Assembly: GCF_002286735.1 (NCBI RefSeq) | Contig: NZ_NRTA01000036.1 | Location: 1-45,812 of the forward strand | Source: Leptolyngbya sp. BC1307 | GTDB lineage: Bacteria > Cyanobacteriota > Cyanobacteriia > Phormidesmidales > Phormidesmidaceae | Reading direction: 5' to 3' | DNA: 45,812 nt | Part shown: in pieces, positions 16,841 through 26,118 of the stretch | How positions within the stretch are numbered: the stretch's first letter is position 1 | How the letters are laid out: every line of letters begins with the position of its first letter | The notes under the pieces: generated by a model | What the model saw: only the letters and a program-made list of their open reading frames with translations | What the model was told of the DNA's origin: nothing | The model's database searches: none | Program-made: the position numbers and the translations under genes

Positions 16841-17194
16841 ATGAAATTTCGTGTGTGTTCATTTCGGATAGGTCCGTTTCGGATGGTCGCTAAGCGGTTA
16901 GCTTTGTTGATAGTCGGCGCAGTTATGTTCTTAGGGCTGTTTCAAACGGCTGTGTATGCTGCCCCTGTTGCTGAGCCTTCCAGCGCTTCAGGAGATCCGC
17001 TTCAGCCCCCTTCGCCAGAAAGCTTGGAGAGGATGCGAGCGCAGCGCCGCGAATTTCAAAGCAAGGCATCCAGAGCTGCTAACGACGAAAAAAAAGCGGA
17101 TTCAGGGAGCGAGGTGCTAACTGAGAAGCTGAATCTGGATGAAATTGTTGAAGAAAACAAGATTGTTGAAGGCATTCGTAAGTCATTAGATTAG
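16841..17194 (+). CDS. Small exported protein of unknown function
   Basis: The ATG at 16841 is preceded by AGAGG at a good distance. It opens a 117-residue protein with a basic N-terminus, a hydrophobic signal segment (LALLIVGAVMFLGLFQ) and a likely cleavage site at VYA-AP. The mature part of about 75 residues is polar and mostly charged: a Pro/Ser-rich start, an Arg/Lys-rich middle, and an acidic C-terminal helix ending in DEIVEENKIVEGIRKSLD. I do not recognise a family. It may be periplasmic or thylakoid-lumenal. It converges with the LysR gene, 33 bases apart. Confidence 0.6.
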   Translation: MKFRVCSFRIGPFRMVAKRLALLIVGAVMFLGLFQTAVYAAPVAEPSSASGDPLQPPSPESLERMRAQRREFQSKASRAANDEKKADSGSEVLTEKLNLDEIVEENKIVEGIRKSLD

Positions 17195-17227
17195 AGCGCT
17201 TCGAGCATTGGGTCGGGTGGCCGTCGG

Positions 17228-18154
17228 CTATAAAATGCTGGTTTTCTGCTGCCAGGTCGCCTTCAGCGTATCTAAGAAGGCGAACACTGGCGGCGTTTGC
17301 AGCGCATTAGCCAGCGTGATCACCCCAATTACCCTTTGTAAAGGGGCAGGCAGTTGGCAAACGACAACATCTTCTGGGATCGGCTCAGCCGCTAGCTTGG
17401 CAATAATGGTGGTGCCTAATCCCCGACGTACCATGCTCACTACCGTAGAGTCTTCTTTCACTTCGTAAGCGGGCGTGACGACCTGGCCATGACGCAGCAA
17501 ATACTGATCGACGTTGTAGCGACAGCCATCATCCGGCAGCGGTAAGATCAACGGCAGTGCTGTGAGTTGCTCCCAGGTTAACGGCTCACCGGCGATCGCC
17601 TGGCCTGGCACTTTGGCCATGGGCAACAGCGCTACATAATCATCGCGAAACAGTTCCCAAGCGTCAAAAGCGTCGTCTACCGGCAGATAGGTAAAGCCAA
17701 TGTCAGCCTCACCCCGACGCAAAATTTCTTCTGCCCCCCGCACATCGCTACCTTCGCCAATAGAGACACTAATGCCGGGATACTGCTGACGAAATCGCTC
17801 GATCACCGCTGGCAGCACATGAGTCGCCACACTGCGAAAGCCGACTACCCTCACCAGTCCGGCCTGCAGCCCTTTAGCATCTTGAGCCTTACGCCCAATC
17901 GTCTTAAGCAAAGCCAACATTTTTGCGGCTTCATTTGTAATTTCTTGGCCGACTGGTGTCAGCACCGCGCCCTGTCGCCCCCGGCTGAGCAGGCTCACGC
18001 CCAGTTCTTCTTCTAGGGTAGCGATCGCATGACTCACCGCCGACTGCGACAGCTCTAGCTGAGAAGCCGCATCACTAAAGGTACCGGTTTGCGCGATCGC
18101 CACCAGTGCCCGCAGCTGTGACAGCTTAATTCGATTAATATTAATCTCCGCCAT
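17228..18154 (-). CDS. LysR-family transcriptional regulator
   Basis: The protein has about 308 residues. An N-terminal winged helix-turn-helix (KLSQLRALVAIAQTGTFSDA ... SQSAVSHAIATLEEELGV) binds DNA, and the C-terminal periplasmic-binding-like domain (from about residue 90, VRVVGFRSVATHVLPAVIE) senses a small effector. ATG 18154 gives the usual LysR N-terminus; the upstream ATG at 18205 would add 17 atypical residues. It is divergent from the exonuclease gene with about 126 bases between, which contain AT-rich sequence (ATTAATATTAAT at 18134-18145, inside the first codons). LysR proteins often control themselves and the divergent gene; the effector here is unknown. Confidence 0.9.
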   Translation of the reverse strand: MAEININRIKLSQLRALVAIAQTGTFSDAASQLELSQSAVSHAIATLEEELGVSLLSRGRQGAVLTPVGQEITNEAAKMLALLKTIGRKAQDAKGLQAGLVRVVGFRSVATHVLPAVIERFRQQYPGISVSIGEGSDVRGAEEILRRGEADIGFTYLPVDDAFDAWELFRDDYVALLPMAKVPGQAIAGEPLTWEQLTALPLILPLPDDGCRYNVDQYLLRHGQVVTPAYEVKEDSTVVSMVRRGLGTTIIAKLAAEPIPEDVVVCQLPAPLQRVIGVITLANALQTPPVFAFLDTLKATWQQKTSIL

Positions 18155-18280
18155 AATAATCGATAGTACTAGAGAAGCCCGACCAAAAAGCCCGATCACA
18201 CGCATGACAGCCCAATCCCTATCATAGCCGCTCTCCCTTCGCCGCTCTCTCGCTCACATTAGCTGAGCGTAGCCAAATCC

Positions 18281-19291
18281 ATGCCGCCTGCCCTCATCAC
18301 CGTCCGCCCTGAAGGTCTCTACTGCGCCGCTGGCAACTTTTACATAGATCCCTGGAAACCGGTAGACACTGCCCTGATCACCCATGCTCACGCCGACCAC
18401 GCCTACAGCGGCCACGCGCACTACTACGCCACGGCCATTTCAGAAGGCATTTTACGCCGTCGCTTAGGCAAAGATATTAACCTCAGCGGCGTTGCCTACG
18501 GCGACCCAATCAAACTAGGTGACACCTGGATTTCTTTTCATTCTGCTGGCCACGTCTTAGGGTCTGCTCAGGTACGGGTTGAGCACAAAGGTGAAGTTTG
18601 GGCCATCTCTGGCGACTACAAACGCGACGCTGACCCCTCCTGCGATCCTTTCGAAGTCGTCGAGTGCGACACCTTCATCACCGAATCGACCTTTGGCCTG
18701 CCGATTTACCGCTGGGACAGCGGCGAAGTTACCGCTGAGCAAATCTGCCAGTGGTGGCAAGGCGACCCGACTCGCCCCTCCCTGCTCTTTTGCTATTCCT
18801 TTGGTAAATCTCAAAGAGTCCTGGCAGAGCTGACCAAATTCACAGATAAAACCGTTTACCTGCACGGCGCAGTTCACAATCTCACAGAGATTTACCGCGA
18901 GGTGGGCGTTAAAATGCTGCCGACCATCCCAGTTTCTCAGATGGAGAAATCCTATAAGTTCGAGGGCGATCTGATTATTTCGCCGCCATCCGGCCACCGC
19001 TCTAGCTGGATGAAGCGCTTCAAACGCCCTCAGACCGCCTTTGCCTCTGGCTGGATGGCCGTACGTGGAGCCCGCAGACGACGCGGCTATGAACGCGGCT
19101 TTGTGCTTTCTGACCATGCCGACTGGCCTGGCCTGATTAAGACGGTAGAGCAAACTAAAGCCCAAACGGTCTACGTGACCCACGGTCAAAACGACGTACT
19201 CTCTCGCTACCTGAGCGAAAGTATGGGGATAGCCGCTAGCCCGCTCAAAACACTCTTTGAAGGCGAGACCGACGAAGGTCTAGCAGTATAA
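18281..19291 (+). CDS. Ligase-associated DNA exonuclease (metallo-beta-lactamase/beta-CASP)
   Basis: The 336-residue enzyme has the metallo-beta-lactamase motif HAHADHAYSG (about residues 35-44), further metal ligands in HSAGHVLGSAQV and SGDYKRDADPS, and beta-CASP-like elements (SDHADWPGL, VYVTHGQND). It matches the family usually annotated as ligase-associated DNA exonuclease or mRNA 3'-end processing factor-like. In other bacteria it is commonly encoded beside an ATP-dependent DNA ligase and a large helicase and is thought to act in DNA repair. No ligase gene lies next to it here: the neighbours are a LysR regulator and putA, whose stop codon lies only five bases away on the opposite strand. 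Confidence 0.85.
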   Translation: MPPALITVRPEGLYCAAGNFYIDPWKPVDTALITHAHADHAYSGHAHYYATAISEGILRRRLGKDINLSGVAYGDPIKLGDTWISFHSAGHVLGSAQVRVEHKGEVWAISGDYKRDADPSCDPFEVVECDTFITESTFGLPIYRWDSGEVTAEQICQWWQGDPTRPSLLFCYSFGKSQRVLAELTKFTDKTVYLHGAVHNLTEIYREVGVKMLPTIPVSQMEKSYKFEGDLIISPPSGHRSSWMKRFKRPQTAFASGWMAVRGARRRRGYERGFVLSDHADWPGLIKTVEQTKAQTVYVTHGQNDVLSRYLSESMGIAASPLKTLFEGETDEGLAV

Positions 19292-19296
19292 AATCC

Positions 19297-22200
19297 CTAT
19301 TCCATGCCTTCAATCGGGGCGAAGCCCTGACGCTGAACGTTTTCGGTCACAGTGCGCGGGTCGAGAAACTGCAGCAGATAGTCGGGGCCACCGGCTTTGG
19401 AGCCAACGCCTGAAAGCTTGTAGCCGCCAAAGGGCTGACGAGCGACAATCGCACCAGTAATCGTGCGGTTGATATAGAGGTTGCCGACTTCAAAGTCTCT
19501 GTAGGCTTGCTCAATGTGAGAGGGCGTACGGGAATAGAGGCCGCCGGTCAGCGCGTAGTTGGTGTTGTTAGCGATCGCTAACCCTTCCTCAAAATTTGCC
19601 GCCTTAATCACCGACAGCACCGGCCCGAATATCTCTTCCTGAGCAATCGTCGCCTGCGGATCAACATCGGTGAAAATCACCGGTCCGACAAAGTAACCCG
19701 GCTCAGGGGAGGGCAATTCGAGGGCTAAGGTCGCTTCCGCTTTGCCTTTTTCGATGTATTCACGAATTCGCTTTTGAGCGGTCTCATCAATCACCGGGCC
19801 GACTTGCGTACCCGGATGAGTGGCATCACCGACATTGAGCGACTTAGTGGCTTCTACCAGACGATTGACAAATGCCTCATAAACCGGCGCTAGCACAATC
19901 ACCCGAGAGCAAGCAGAGCACTTCTGACCGCTGTAGCCAAAGGCCGAATAGACAACGCCCTGCACCGCCTGATCCAGGTCAGCACTCTCATCAACAATCA
20001 GGCCATTCTTACCGCCCATCTCGGCCACTACCCGCTTCAGATGCTTCTGCCCCGGCTGCAAAATCGCGGCGTCCGCATAGATTTGACAGCCCACTTCTTG
20101 CGAGCCAGTGAACACAATCATGTTCACATCAGGATGCTTGACCAGGTGGTTGCCCACCGTCGAGCCCCTGCCGGGTAAGTACTGAAAAACGCCTTTAGGC
20201 ACACCCGCTTCTACCAAAATATCGGCTAGTTTGGCCGCAATAACAGAGGTGACCGCTGCCGGTTTGAGCATCACACAGTTGCCCGTTACCAGCGCTGCAA
20301 CAGTCATGCCCGTGGGGATCGCCAGCGGAAAGTTCCAGGGCGAAATCACCAGGACGATGCCTTTGGGCCGGTAGAAATAGCGATCATTCTCCCCTGCCAC
20401 ATCATAGACCACCGGATCGTCTAGCCGCTCCATCTCAGCAGCGTAATAGCGACAAAAGTCGGCTGCTTCTGAAACTTCTGCGTCGGCCTGCTGTAAGGGT
20501 TTGCCGCCTTCTAACACCATCCAGGCATTGAGATCGTGGCGACGGGCCTCTAGCAGGTCTGCGGCCCGGCTGATAATGGCGGCTCGCTCTCGGGCCGGGG
20601 TGCGGCTCCAGCTTTCAAAGGCGGTTTTAGCGGCGGCGACGGCTTGGTCTGCCTGGTCTATATCAATCTGACCGATAGTGCCGACCGTTTCAGCCGGATT
20701 ACACGGATTCACAGAAGGAATCCGGGCTTCGGTCTGCACAGATTCGCCGTCGATCAGTGGCCAGTAGGTTTCGCCGAGCCGCTGCTGCACAGATTTGAGG
20801 GCGGCGATCGCTGCCTGACGGTGATGCAAAACCGCATAGTCAGTATCCGCCGATGGATCGATCCGCGTCACTGTATCGGTAGGTGAGGCAATGGCTTTAG
20901 GCGCGACCTCATCGTCATCTTGGTCGCCTTCACCCCAAACGGGAATTGCCAGCAATTCTTCTGCCGGGCGATCTTCTAAGCTCTGGCGTAAAAATGAGCT
21001 ATTGGCCGTATTCTCTAGCAGTCGCCGGATCAGGTAAGACATGCCCGGAATCAGCTCACCGTAAGGGCAGTAAACCCGTACCCGATGCCCCTGCTTGACC
21101 AGCGCGGTCGCCAGCGTATCGGCCATGCCGTAGAGCACCTGAAACTCAACGTGGCGCGGCGGAATTTGCAGGGCTTTAACAATGGCCAGCGCATGGGCCT
21201 GAGAGCGCACGTTATGACTGCCGATGGCGGCGTAAAGGTGCTCGTGGTTTTCCAGCAGCAGCTGCGTCATCCGCTCAAAGTTGACATCGGTCGAAGACTT
21301 GTGATTGTAGACCGGGGTCGGCCAATAGTTCTGACGGACGGTGATGGTCTCTTGATCCCAATAAGCGCCTTTGACTAGCCGAACCGTGACCGGATTGCCG
21401 CGCGTCTTCGCCCAGTCGATCAGGTCTTTTAGATCTTGATAGCTGTCGCGCAGGTAGGCTTGCAAGGTGACGCCGATGTCAGTGCGATCTTGAAACTCGT
21501 CTTCCATCAACAGCTGCTTTAGCGTATCGAGGGTAGCGTCTTTGTAGCGGTACTGCTCCATATCGAAGTGAACCGCTGCTCCCAACTCTTTCGCCCGGCG
21601 CAGTAAGGTGCGAATGCGATCGCCCACCTTCGCCTGAGATCCTTCCACATCTAAGGGGTCAAACTGAGAGTAAAACGCTGTCAGCTTGACCGTTACCTGC
21701 ACCTTGGGCAGATGCTCTTCACCCGCCAGGTCTATTTGGGGTACCGTAGACCATTTTTTTGCCGCTGCGGTCAGCTCAGCCATCAGATTTAGATAGCGGT
21801 CTAAATAAGCCTGCGCCTCGGTCTCGGTGACGACCGCCTCGCCTAGCAGATCGACGGTAAATGTCATCGACTGTTTACGCAGCCGCTCAATGCTTTTCAG
21901 CGCCTGGTTGAGATTTTCCCCGGCAATGTATTTGCGGGCCAGCGTTTCGACCGCGCCTGAGAGCGTGGTGGCCGCTACCTGAGCCGGCATCGAGTCCGGG
22001 TCGGCAAAGTTGAGCAGTCCTTTGAGCGCTTGCGGTAGCTCAACGCTAGCATCGCCCAAATACTCTTGCAAGTGACGAGCAATTTCCGCCTTGGTCGTCA
22101 GCGCGGGCAAACAGTCAATCAGGCGGAACATCTGCACCCGGAGGCCCGGATTGTCCATCGTCCAGCCCAGCAGTTTGTCATCCCAGCGCAGCTGATCGCG

Positions 22201-22329
22201 CACTTTAGAAAAGAGCGATCGCTTACCCTGACTATCGGCCAAAAGCTGCCGGGCGATCGCCTGAGTTTTGTCTTCGTAGTCAGACTGAGCCGCTTGCTTA
22301 GTATCAGGTCGAAAGGCGTTGATAACCAT
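19297..22329 (-). CDS. putA: Bifunctional proline dehydrogenase / L-glutamate gamma-semialdehyde dehydrogenase
   Basis: The 1010-residue flavoenzyme oxidises proline to pyrroline-5-carboxylate and then to glutamate. The N-terminal helical part and the PRODH barrel fill roughly residues 1-470 (VHFDMEQYRYKD, RLVKGAYWDQE, HRVRVYCPYGELIPGMSYLIRRLLEN in pieces). The ALDH domain follows from about 520, with ISPWNFPLAIPTG, EMGGKNGLIVDESADLD and catalytic Cys 804 in GYSGQKCSACSR. There is no N-terminal ribbon-helix-helix domain, so it should not be a self-repressing PutA as in enteric bacteria. It follows cphA with a 60-base gap on the same strand; AGGAGA lies 13 bases before the ATG. Together they link arginine/proline released from cyanophycin to glutamate. 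Confidence 0.95.
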   Translation of the reverse strand: MVINAFRPDTKQAAQSDYEDKTQAIARQLLADSQGKRSLFSKVRDQLRWDDKLLGWTMDNPGLRVQMFRLIDCLPALTTKAEIARHLQEYLGDASVELPQALKGLLNFADPDSMPAQVAATTLSGAVETLARKYIAGENLNQALKSIERLRKQSMTFTVDLLGEAVVTETEAQAYLDRYLNLMAELTAAAKKWSTVPQIDLAGEEHLPKVQVTVKLTAFYSQFDPLDVEGSQAKVGDRIRTLLRRAKELGAAVHFDMEQYRYKDATLDTLKQLLMEDEFQDRTDIGVTLQAYLRDSYQDLKDLIDWAKTRGNPVTVRLVKGAYWDQETITVRQNYWPTPVYNHKSSTDVNFERMTQLLLENHEHLYAAIGSHNVRSQAHALAIVKALQIPPRHVEFQVLYGMADTLATALVKQGHRVRVYCPYGELIPGMSYLIRRLLENTANSSFLRQSLEDRPAEELLAIPVWGEGDQDDDEVAPKAIASPTDTVTRIDPSADTDYAVLHHRQAAIAALKSVQQRLGETYWPLIDGESVQTEARIPSVNPCNPAETVGTIGQIDIDQADQAVAAAKTAFESWSRTPARERAAIISRAADLLEARRHDLNAWMVLEGGKPLQQADAEVSEAADFCRYYAAEMERLDDPVVYDVAGENDRYFYRPKGIVLVISPWNFPLAIPTGMTVAALVTGNCVMLKPAAVTSVIAAKLADILVEAGVPKGVFQYLPGRGSTVGNHLVKHPDVNMIVFTGSQEVGCQIYADAAILQPGQKHLKRVVAEMGGKNGLIVDESADLDQAVQGVVYSAFGYSGQKCSACSRVIVLAPVYEAFVNRLVEATKSLNVGDATHPGTQVGPVIDETAQKRIREYIEKGKAEATLALELPSPEPGYFVGPVIFTDVDPQATIAQEEIFGPVLSVIKAANFEEGLAIANNTNYALTGGLYSRTPSHIEQAYRDFEVGNLYINRTITGAIVARQPFGGYKLSGVGSKAGGPDYLLQFLDPRTVTENVQRQGFAPIEGME

Positions 22330-22389
22330 TAAAAAAGTGAGTCTCCTAATTGCTTAGACGCTTAGCTCTACCCATTGCAGCAGGCCAGC

Positions 22390-25155
22390 TTAAGAAGGGG
22401 TGGCGGCTACATTGGGCGCTGATGTCTCTGAACCTACATTAGCGCTCACCATCGGGATTTGGCCACTCGGCGATGAACCGTTAGAATTCAGCTTGTAAGC
22501 ACCTTCCAAGGAGTCCAGGCTGTCGGGAATCGGGCCTCGGGCATTGATCAGCGCGATCGCCCGCGTAACGCTATCTGGCAAAACGACAACCAGTCCCTGG
22601 TCGGGCGCGTTGTCTAAAGCCCATTCAATGGCGCTAGCCTCGTCTAGATGCACAACCGGAGTAGGTGCATCCGGAGTAGGCGCATCTGCTGCTGCTTGGG
22701 CAATGCCCTGCATAATCAGCTCAGCCGCCTCCCCACGCGGACGCCCCCGAGTATCGTCGTCTTCTTTGATCACAATGTGGTCAAAAATCTCAGCGGACAG
22801 CTTGCCCAGCGCCACAAAGTCTTCGTCGCGCCGATCTCCTGGTCCACCGACAACGCCCATCGAAGGGCCGGGCCAATTTTTCACAAAGCTGCCGACCGCC
22901 TCGTAGCCAGCCGGATTGTGCGCGTAGTCAACCAGTGCATGACAGCGCCCCAAGTTGAATAAATTCATCCGTCCCGGAATTTGCTTAGCCGATGCCTTGA
23001 AGCTCCGCAGCGCCGCTCGGATATCTTCTATCTTCACGCCCTGTACAAAGCCGACCAGACTGGCCGCCAGAGCATTGGCAATCATAAAGGGCGCTCTACC
23101 GTCCATGGTGATTGGGATGCGCTCTGCCTTTTCAATTCGCAGCAGCCAGTCATTCTGCAAAATTGACAGATAGCCCTCTTCATAAATGGCGGCGATCCCA
23201 CCGTTTTGAACATGTGATCGCACCAGCAGATGATCAGGGTTCATCGAAAAGTAGGCGATCTTCGCGTCTACATGGTCAGCCATCGCCGCCACCCGCTCAT
23301 CTTCCGCATTTAGCACCGCGTAGCCGTTAGCATGAACCGCTTCTGCCACCACCGCTTTCAGCTTAGCCAGCTCGTCAATTGTATTGATATCGCCCAGGCC
23401 CAAATGGTCAGCTGCGACATTGAGCACTACGCCCACATCACAATGCTGAAAGGCTAGACCCGAGCGCAGCAGACCGCCCCGAGCCGTCTCTAAAACAGCG
23501 ATCTCCACCGTCGGATCTTGCAAGATCATCCGCGCACTTTGAGGCCCAGTCGTATCGCCTTTTTCGACAAGATGGTTGCCCAGGTAGATACCGTCTGTCG
23601 TCGTAAAGCCAACGGTATCGTAAATCTGACGGAAGATATGAGCGATCAGCCGGGTCGTCGTTGTTTTGCCGTTGGTGCCGGTAATGGCCACGATGGGAAT
23701 GCGCGTCGGCACCCCCGGCGGAAAGAGCATATCGAGAATGGGGCCAGCGACGTTGCGAGCAACGCCTTCACTCGGTGCGACGTGCATCCGTAGACCCGGA
23801 GCCGCATTGACTTCTACAATCACCCCGTCTACCGCCTGTAGAGGCTGAGAGATATCGGTAGTGACCGCATCAATGCCCACCACGTCCAGATCGATCAGCC
23901 GCGAGGCCCGCTCAGCCATCCAGACCGTATCCGGATGAATTTCGTCGGTGCGATCAATGGCGATCCCGCCCGTACTGAGATTAGCCGTCTCTCTCAGATA
24001 GCAAATTTTACCGGCCTCTAAAACGCTCTCCAGCGAGTAGCCCTGATTGCTCAGCAGCTCGTCAGTTCGGCGGTCTAGCTGAATTTGAGTGAGGATATTG
24101 TCATGGCCTTCGCCACGTCGGGGGTCGCGATTGGTCTGCTCAATCAGCGCCGTAATCGTGTCTTTGCCGTTACCGACAACGTGGGCAGGTTGCCGCTCTG
24201 CCACGGCAACTACTTTGTGATTAACCACCAAAATGCGGTGATCGCGTCCGGTGTAATAGTGCTCGACGATCACTCCGTCGGCGACTTCTCTGGCCTTGTC
24301 GTAGGCGGCTTCTGCCTCCCGCCACGACTGGATATCTAGCGTGATTCCCCGACCGTGGTTACCGTCTAGCGGCTTGATGACAATTGGATAGCCTCCCAAC
24401 CAGTCGAGGGAGTCTTCCAGCTCGCGCAGGGAGTAGACAACGCTGCCCTTGGGCACCGGAATGCCGGCCCCTGCCAGAATCTGCTTTGTGCTCTCTTTGT
24501 CACAGGCCAGCTCAACGCCCAAAATATTACTGTAGGCCGTCAGCGAGGCTTGGGCACGCTTTTGGTGCAGACCATACCCAAACTGCAGCAGATTGCGCAC
24601 GTCCAGCTCAAACCAGGGAATGTCTCGCGCTTCGGCCTCCCGCACGAGAGCCTCAGTCGTCGGCCCTAAAGCAGCGCCTACCCGCAGCTCCCTGAGGTCT
24701 TCTAAGTCTTTTTGAAGCTCGCTGTTGGCGTAGCTGCCTGTTTCAATCACGCTTTCGCATAGCCGTAGGGCAGCCCGAGCCGCGTAGCGTCCGGCCTGTT
24801 CGTTTTCGTACTGGAAAATGACCTGATAGACGCCCGGTGTAGCGGTTTCCCGCGTGCGGCCAAAACCCACGTCCATCCCTGCCAGGGTTTGCAGCTCTAG
24901 CGCTACATGCTCAATGATGTGTCCCATCATCGTGCCCTCCTGCAGTCGGCTCAAAAAGCCGCCCCGATAGCCAGGCGAGCAAAAGTGCTCTATCAGGCTA
25001 GGCAAGGCGGTGACCAAGCCGTCATAAAATCCTGGGATCGTATCCGAAGGCCGCTCAGCGAGATCTTCTAGATCTAGCCGCACAACGATTAGCTTGGCGT
25101 AGCGAATGCTCCAATAGTTGGGGCCACGGAGTGTTTGGGTTTTGAGGATTTTCAT
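22390..25155 (-). CDS. cphA: Cyanophycin synthetase
   Basis: CphA polymerises Asp and Arg into the storage polymer multi-L-arginyl-poly-L-aspartate, using ATP. The 921-residue protein shows the N-terminal domain (to about 160), an ATP-grasp domain (about 215-455, with YPIVIKPLDGNHGRGITLD and IVEVNAAPGLRMH), and a Mur-ligase-like domain with P loop GTNGKTTTT at 493-501. Two features are unusual: an in-frame 15-base duplication giving DAPTPDAPTP near residue 830, and a Ser/Asn/Pro-rich C-terminal tail of about 45 residues after the usual end. Both look like disordered additions, and all catalytic motifs are present. It sits between cphB and putA on one strand. Confidence 0.97.
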   Translation of the reverse strand: MKILKTQTLRGPNYWSIRYAKLIVVRLDLEDLAERPSDTIPGFYDGLVTALPSLIEHFCSPGYRGGFLSRLQEGTMMGHIIEHVALELQTLAGMDVGFGRTRETATPGVYQVIFQYENEQAGRYAARAALRLCESVIETGSYANSELQKDLEDLRELRVGAALGPTTEALVREAEARDIPWFELDVRNLLQFGYGLHQKRAQASLTAYSNILGVELACDKESTKQILAGAGIPVPKGSVVYSLRELEDSLDWLGGYPIVIKPLDGNHGRGITLDIQSWREAEAAYDKAREVADGVIVEHYYTGRDHRILVVNHKVVAVAERQPAHVVGNGKDTITALIEQTNRDPRRGEGHDNILTQIQLDRRTDELLSNQGYSLESVLEAGKICYLRETANLSTGGIAIDRTDEIHPDTVWMAERASRLIDLDVVGIDAVTTDISQPLQAVDGVIVEVNAAPGLRMHVAPSEGVARNVAGPILDMLFPPGVPTRIPIVAITGTNGKTTTTRLIAHIFRQIYDTVGFTTTDGIYLGNHLVEKGDTTGPQSARMILQDPTVEIAVLETARGGLLRSGLAFQHCDVGVVLNVAADHLGLGDINTIDELAKLKAVVAEAVHANGYAVLNAEDERVAAMADHVDAKIAYFSMNPDHLLVRSHVQNGGIAAIYEEGYLSILQNDWLLRIEKAERIPITMDGRAPFMIANALAASLVGFVQGVKIEDIRAALRSFKASAKQIPGRMNLFNLGRCHALVDYAHNPAGYEAVGSFVKNWPGPSMGVVGGPGDRRDEDFVALGKLSAEIFDHIVIKEDDDTRGRPRGEAAELIMQGIAQAAADAPTPDAPTPVVHLDEASAIEWALDNAPDQGLVVVLPDSVTRAIALINARGPIPDSLDSLEGAYKLNSNGSSPSGQIPMVSANVGSETSAPNVAATPS
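22656..22685. repeat. 15-base in-frame duplication within cphA
   Basis: CCGGAGTAGGTGCAT (22656-22670) is followed directly by CCGGAGTAGGCGCAT (22671-22685), one base different. On the coding strand this gives a doubled DAPTP segment. Confidence 0.95.
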
Positions 25156-25278
25156 AAGTTTTAAAGAGGGCTGTTAGCCTGTTGCCAATAACCTAGATAC
25201 AACCTTGATTCGCTTTGGATAAAACTGCTTTAGGCAGCCATCTGGCTGACGCTGCCACCAGATGCTGACGCTGAATGT

Positions 25279-26118
25279 TTAAAGAATGACACGGTTCTTA
25301 AAGTCGTAGCGATCGCCCTGATTCAAGATGTGAACCCTCAAGTTGTGCAGGCTGAGAGGATCACTTTCGCTGGTATCAGCGTAGTTAGTCTGCAGCAAAC
25401 TACCGGGATCGACAATCGTAACCGTGCCTTTGCCCAAGACGTGAAATGTCCCGTCGCCCATCATGGCAATGCAGGTATCTTCGTCAATGCCAATGCCGAG
25501 CTTGTCGGGGTGAGCGGCGATCGCGCTCAGCAGCCGGGCCATCCGGTTACGATTGTGAAAATGCTGATCAACCAGTAGCTCGGGTACGATGCCCAAACCA
25601 TTGGTTAGGTCTACCAGGGCCGGGTTAGGCGACTCACCGCTACTGCCGCCAGCGATCATTTTTTCGCCCATAATGGCCGCGCCAGCACTGGTACCCGCCA
25701 AGGCCAGACTGCCGCCTTTGACCTTTTGCTTAATAATCTCAATCAGGCGGGTTCCCTCAATTAGGTCGCGCAGTCGCAGCTGATCGCCCCCAGTGACAAA
25801 AACGCCGCTACAGACATCTAGAATGTCCAACCAGCGAGGCTCATCACATTCGTCACGCTGACGAATATCCAAAATCTGAACCTGCCTAGCGCCCATCTTT
25901 TGAAAGATCTGAAAGTAGCGATCGCCGACAATACTTGGCTCCCGCGACGCAGACGGCACAATCCCAATCGTCGCGTCTTCCCCACCCGCGCTCTCAAAAA
26001 ATGCCCTCAAAATATCGCACTCATTCGTCTTATCTTCTGCTCCGCCAATGATCATCACTGGGTAGCGGGTAGAAGTTATCATAGACCGTTGAGCTAAACG
26101 AGATTTCAGTTCCAACAT
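25279..26118 (-). CDS. cphB: Cyanophycinase
   Basis: CphB is a serine exopeptidase-like enzyme that cuts cyanophycin into beta-Asp-Arg dipeptides. The protein of about 279 residues has the family start VMIIGGAEDK, IGIVPSASRE, GVFVTGGDQLR, and the nucleophile Ser 144 in LAGTSAGAAIM, followed by DQHFHNRNRM. The ATG at 26118 gives the normal N-terminus and has GGGATGG a few bases before it. ATG 26148 and TTG 26166 are possible earlier starts, so the N-terminus is uncertain by 10-16 residues. It is the first gene of cphB-cphA-putA; 123 bases separate it from cphA and contain the small palindrome CAGCCA-tc-TGGCTG (25235-25248). Confidence 0.95.
   Translation of the reverse strand: MLELKSRLAQRSMITSTRYPVMIIGGAEDKTNECDILRAFFESAGGEDATIGIVPSASREPSIVGDRYFQIFQKMGARQVQILDIRQRDECDEPRWLDILDVCSGVFVTGGDQLRLRDLIEGTRLIEIIKQKVKGGSLALAGTSAGAAIMGEKMIAGGSSGESPNPALVDLTNGLGIVPELLVDQHFHNRNRMARLLSAIAAHPDKLGIGIDEDTCIAMMGDGTFHVLGKGTVTIVDPGSLLQTNYADTSESDPLSLHNLRVHILNQGDRYDFKNRVIL

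Noticed and set aside
18557-19189. 210-codon antisense frame over the exonuclease gene
   Set aside because: It is the shadow of a GC-rich gene with clear catalytic motifs on the other strand and has no protein-family features.
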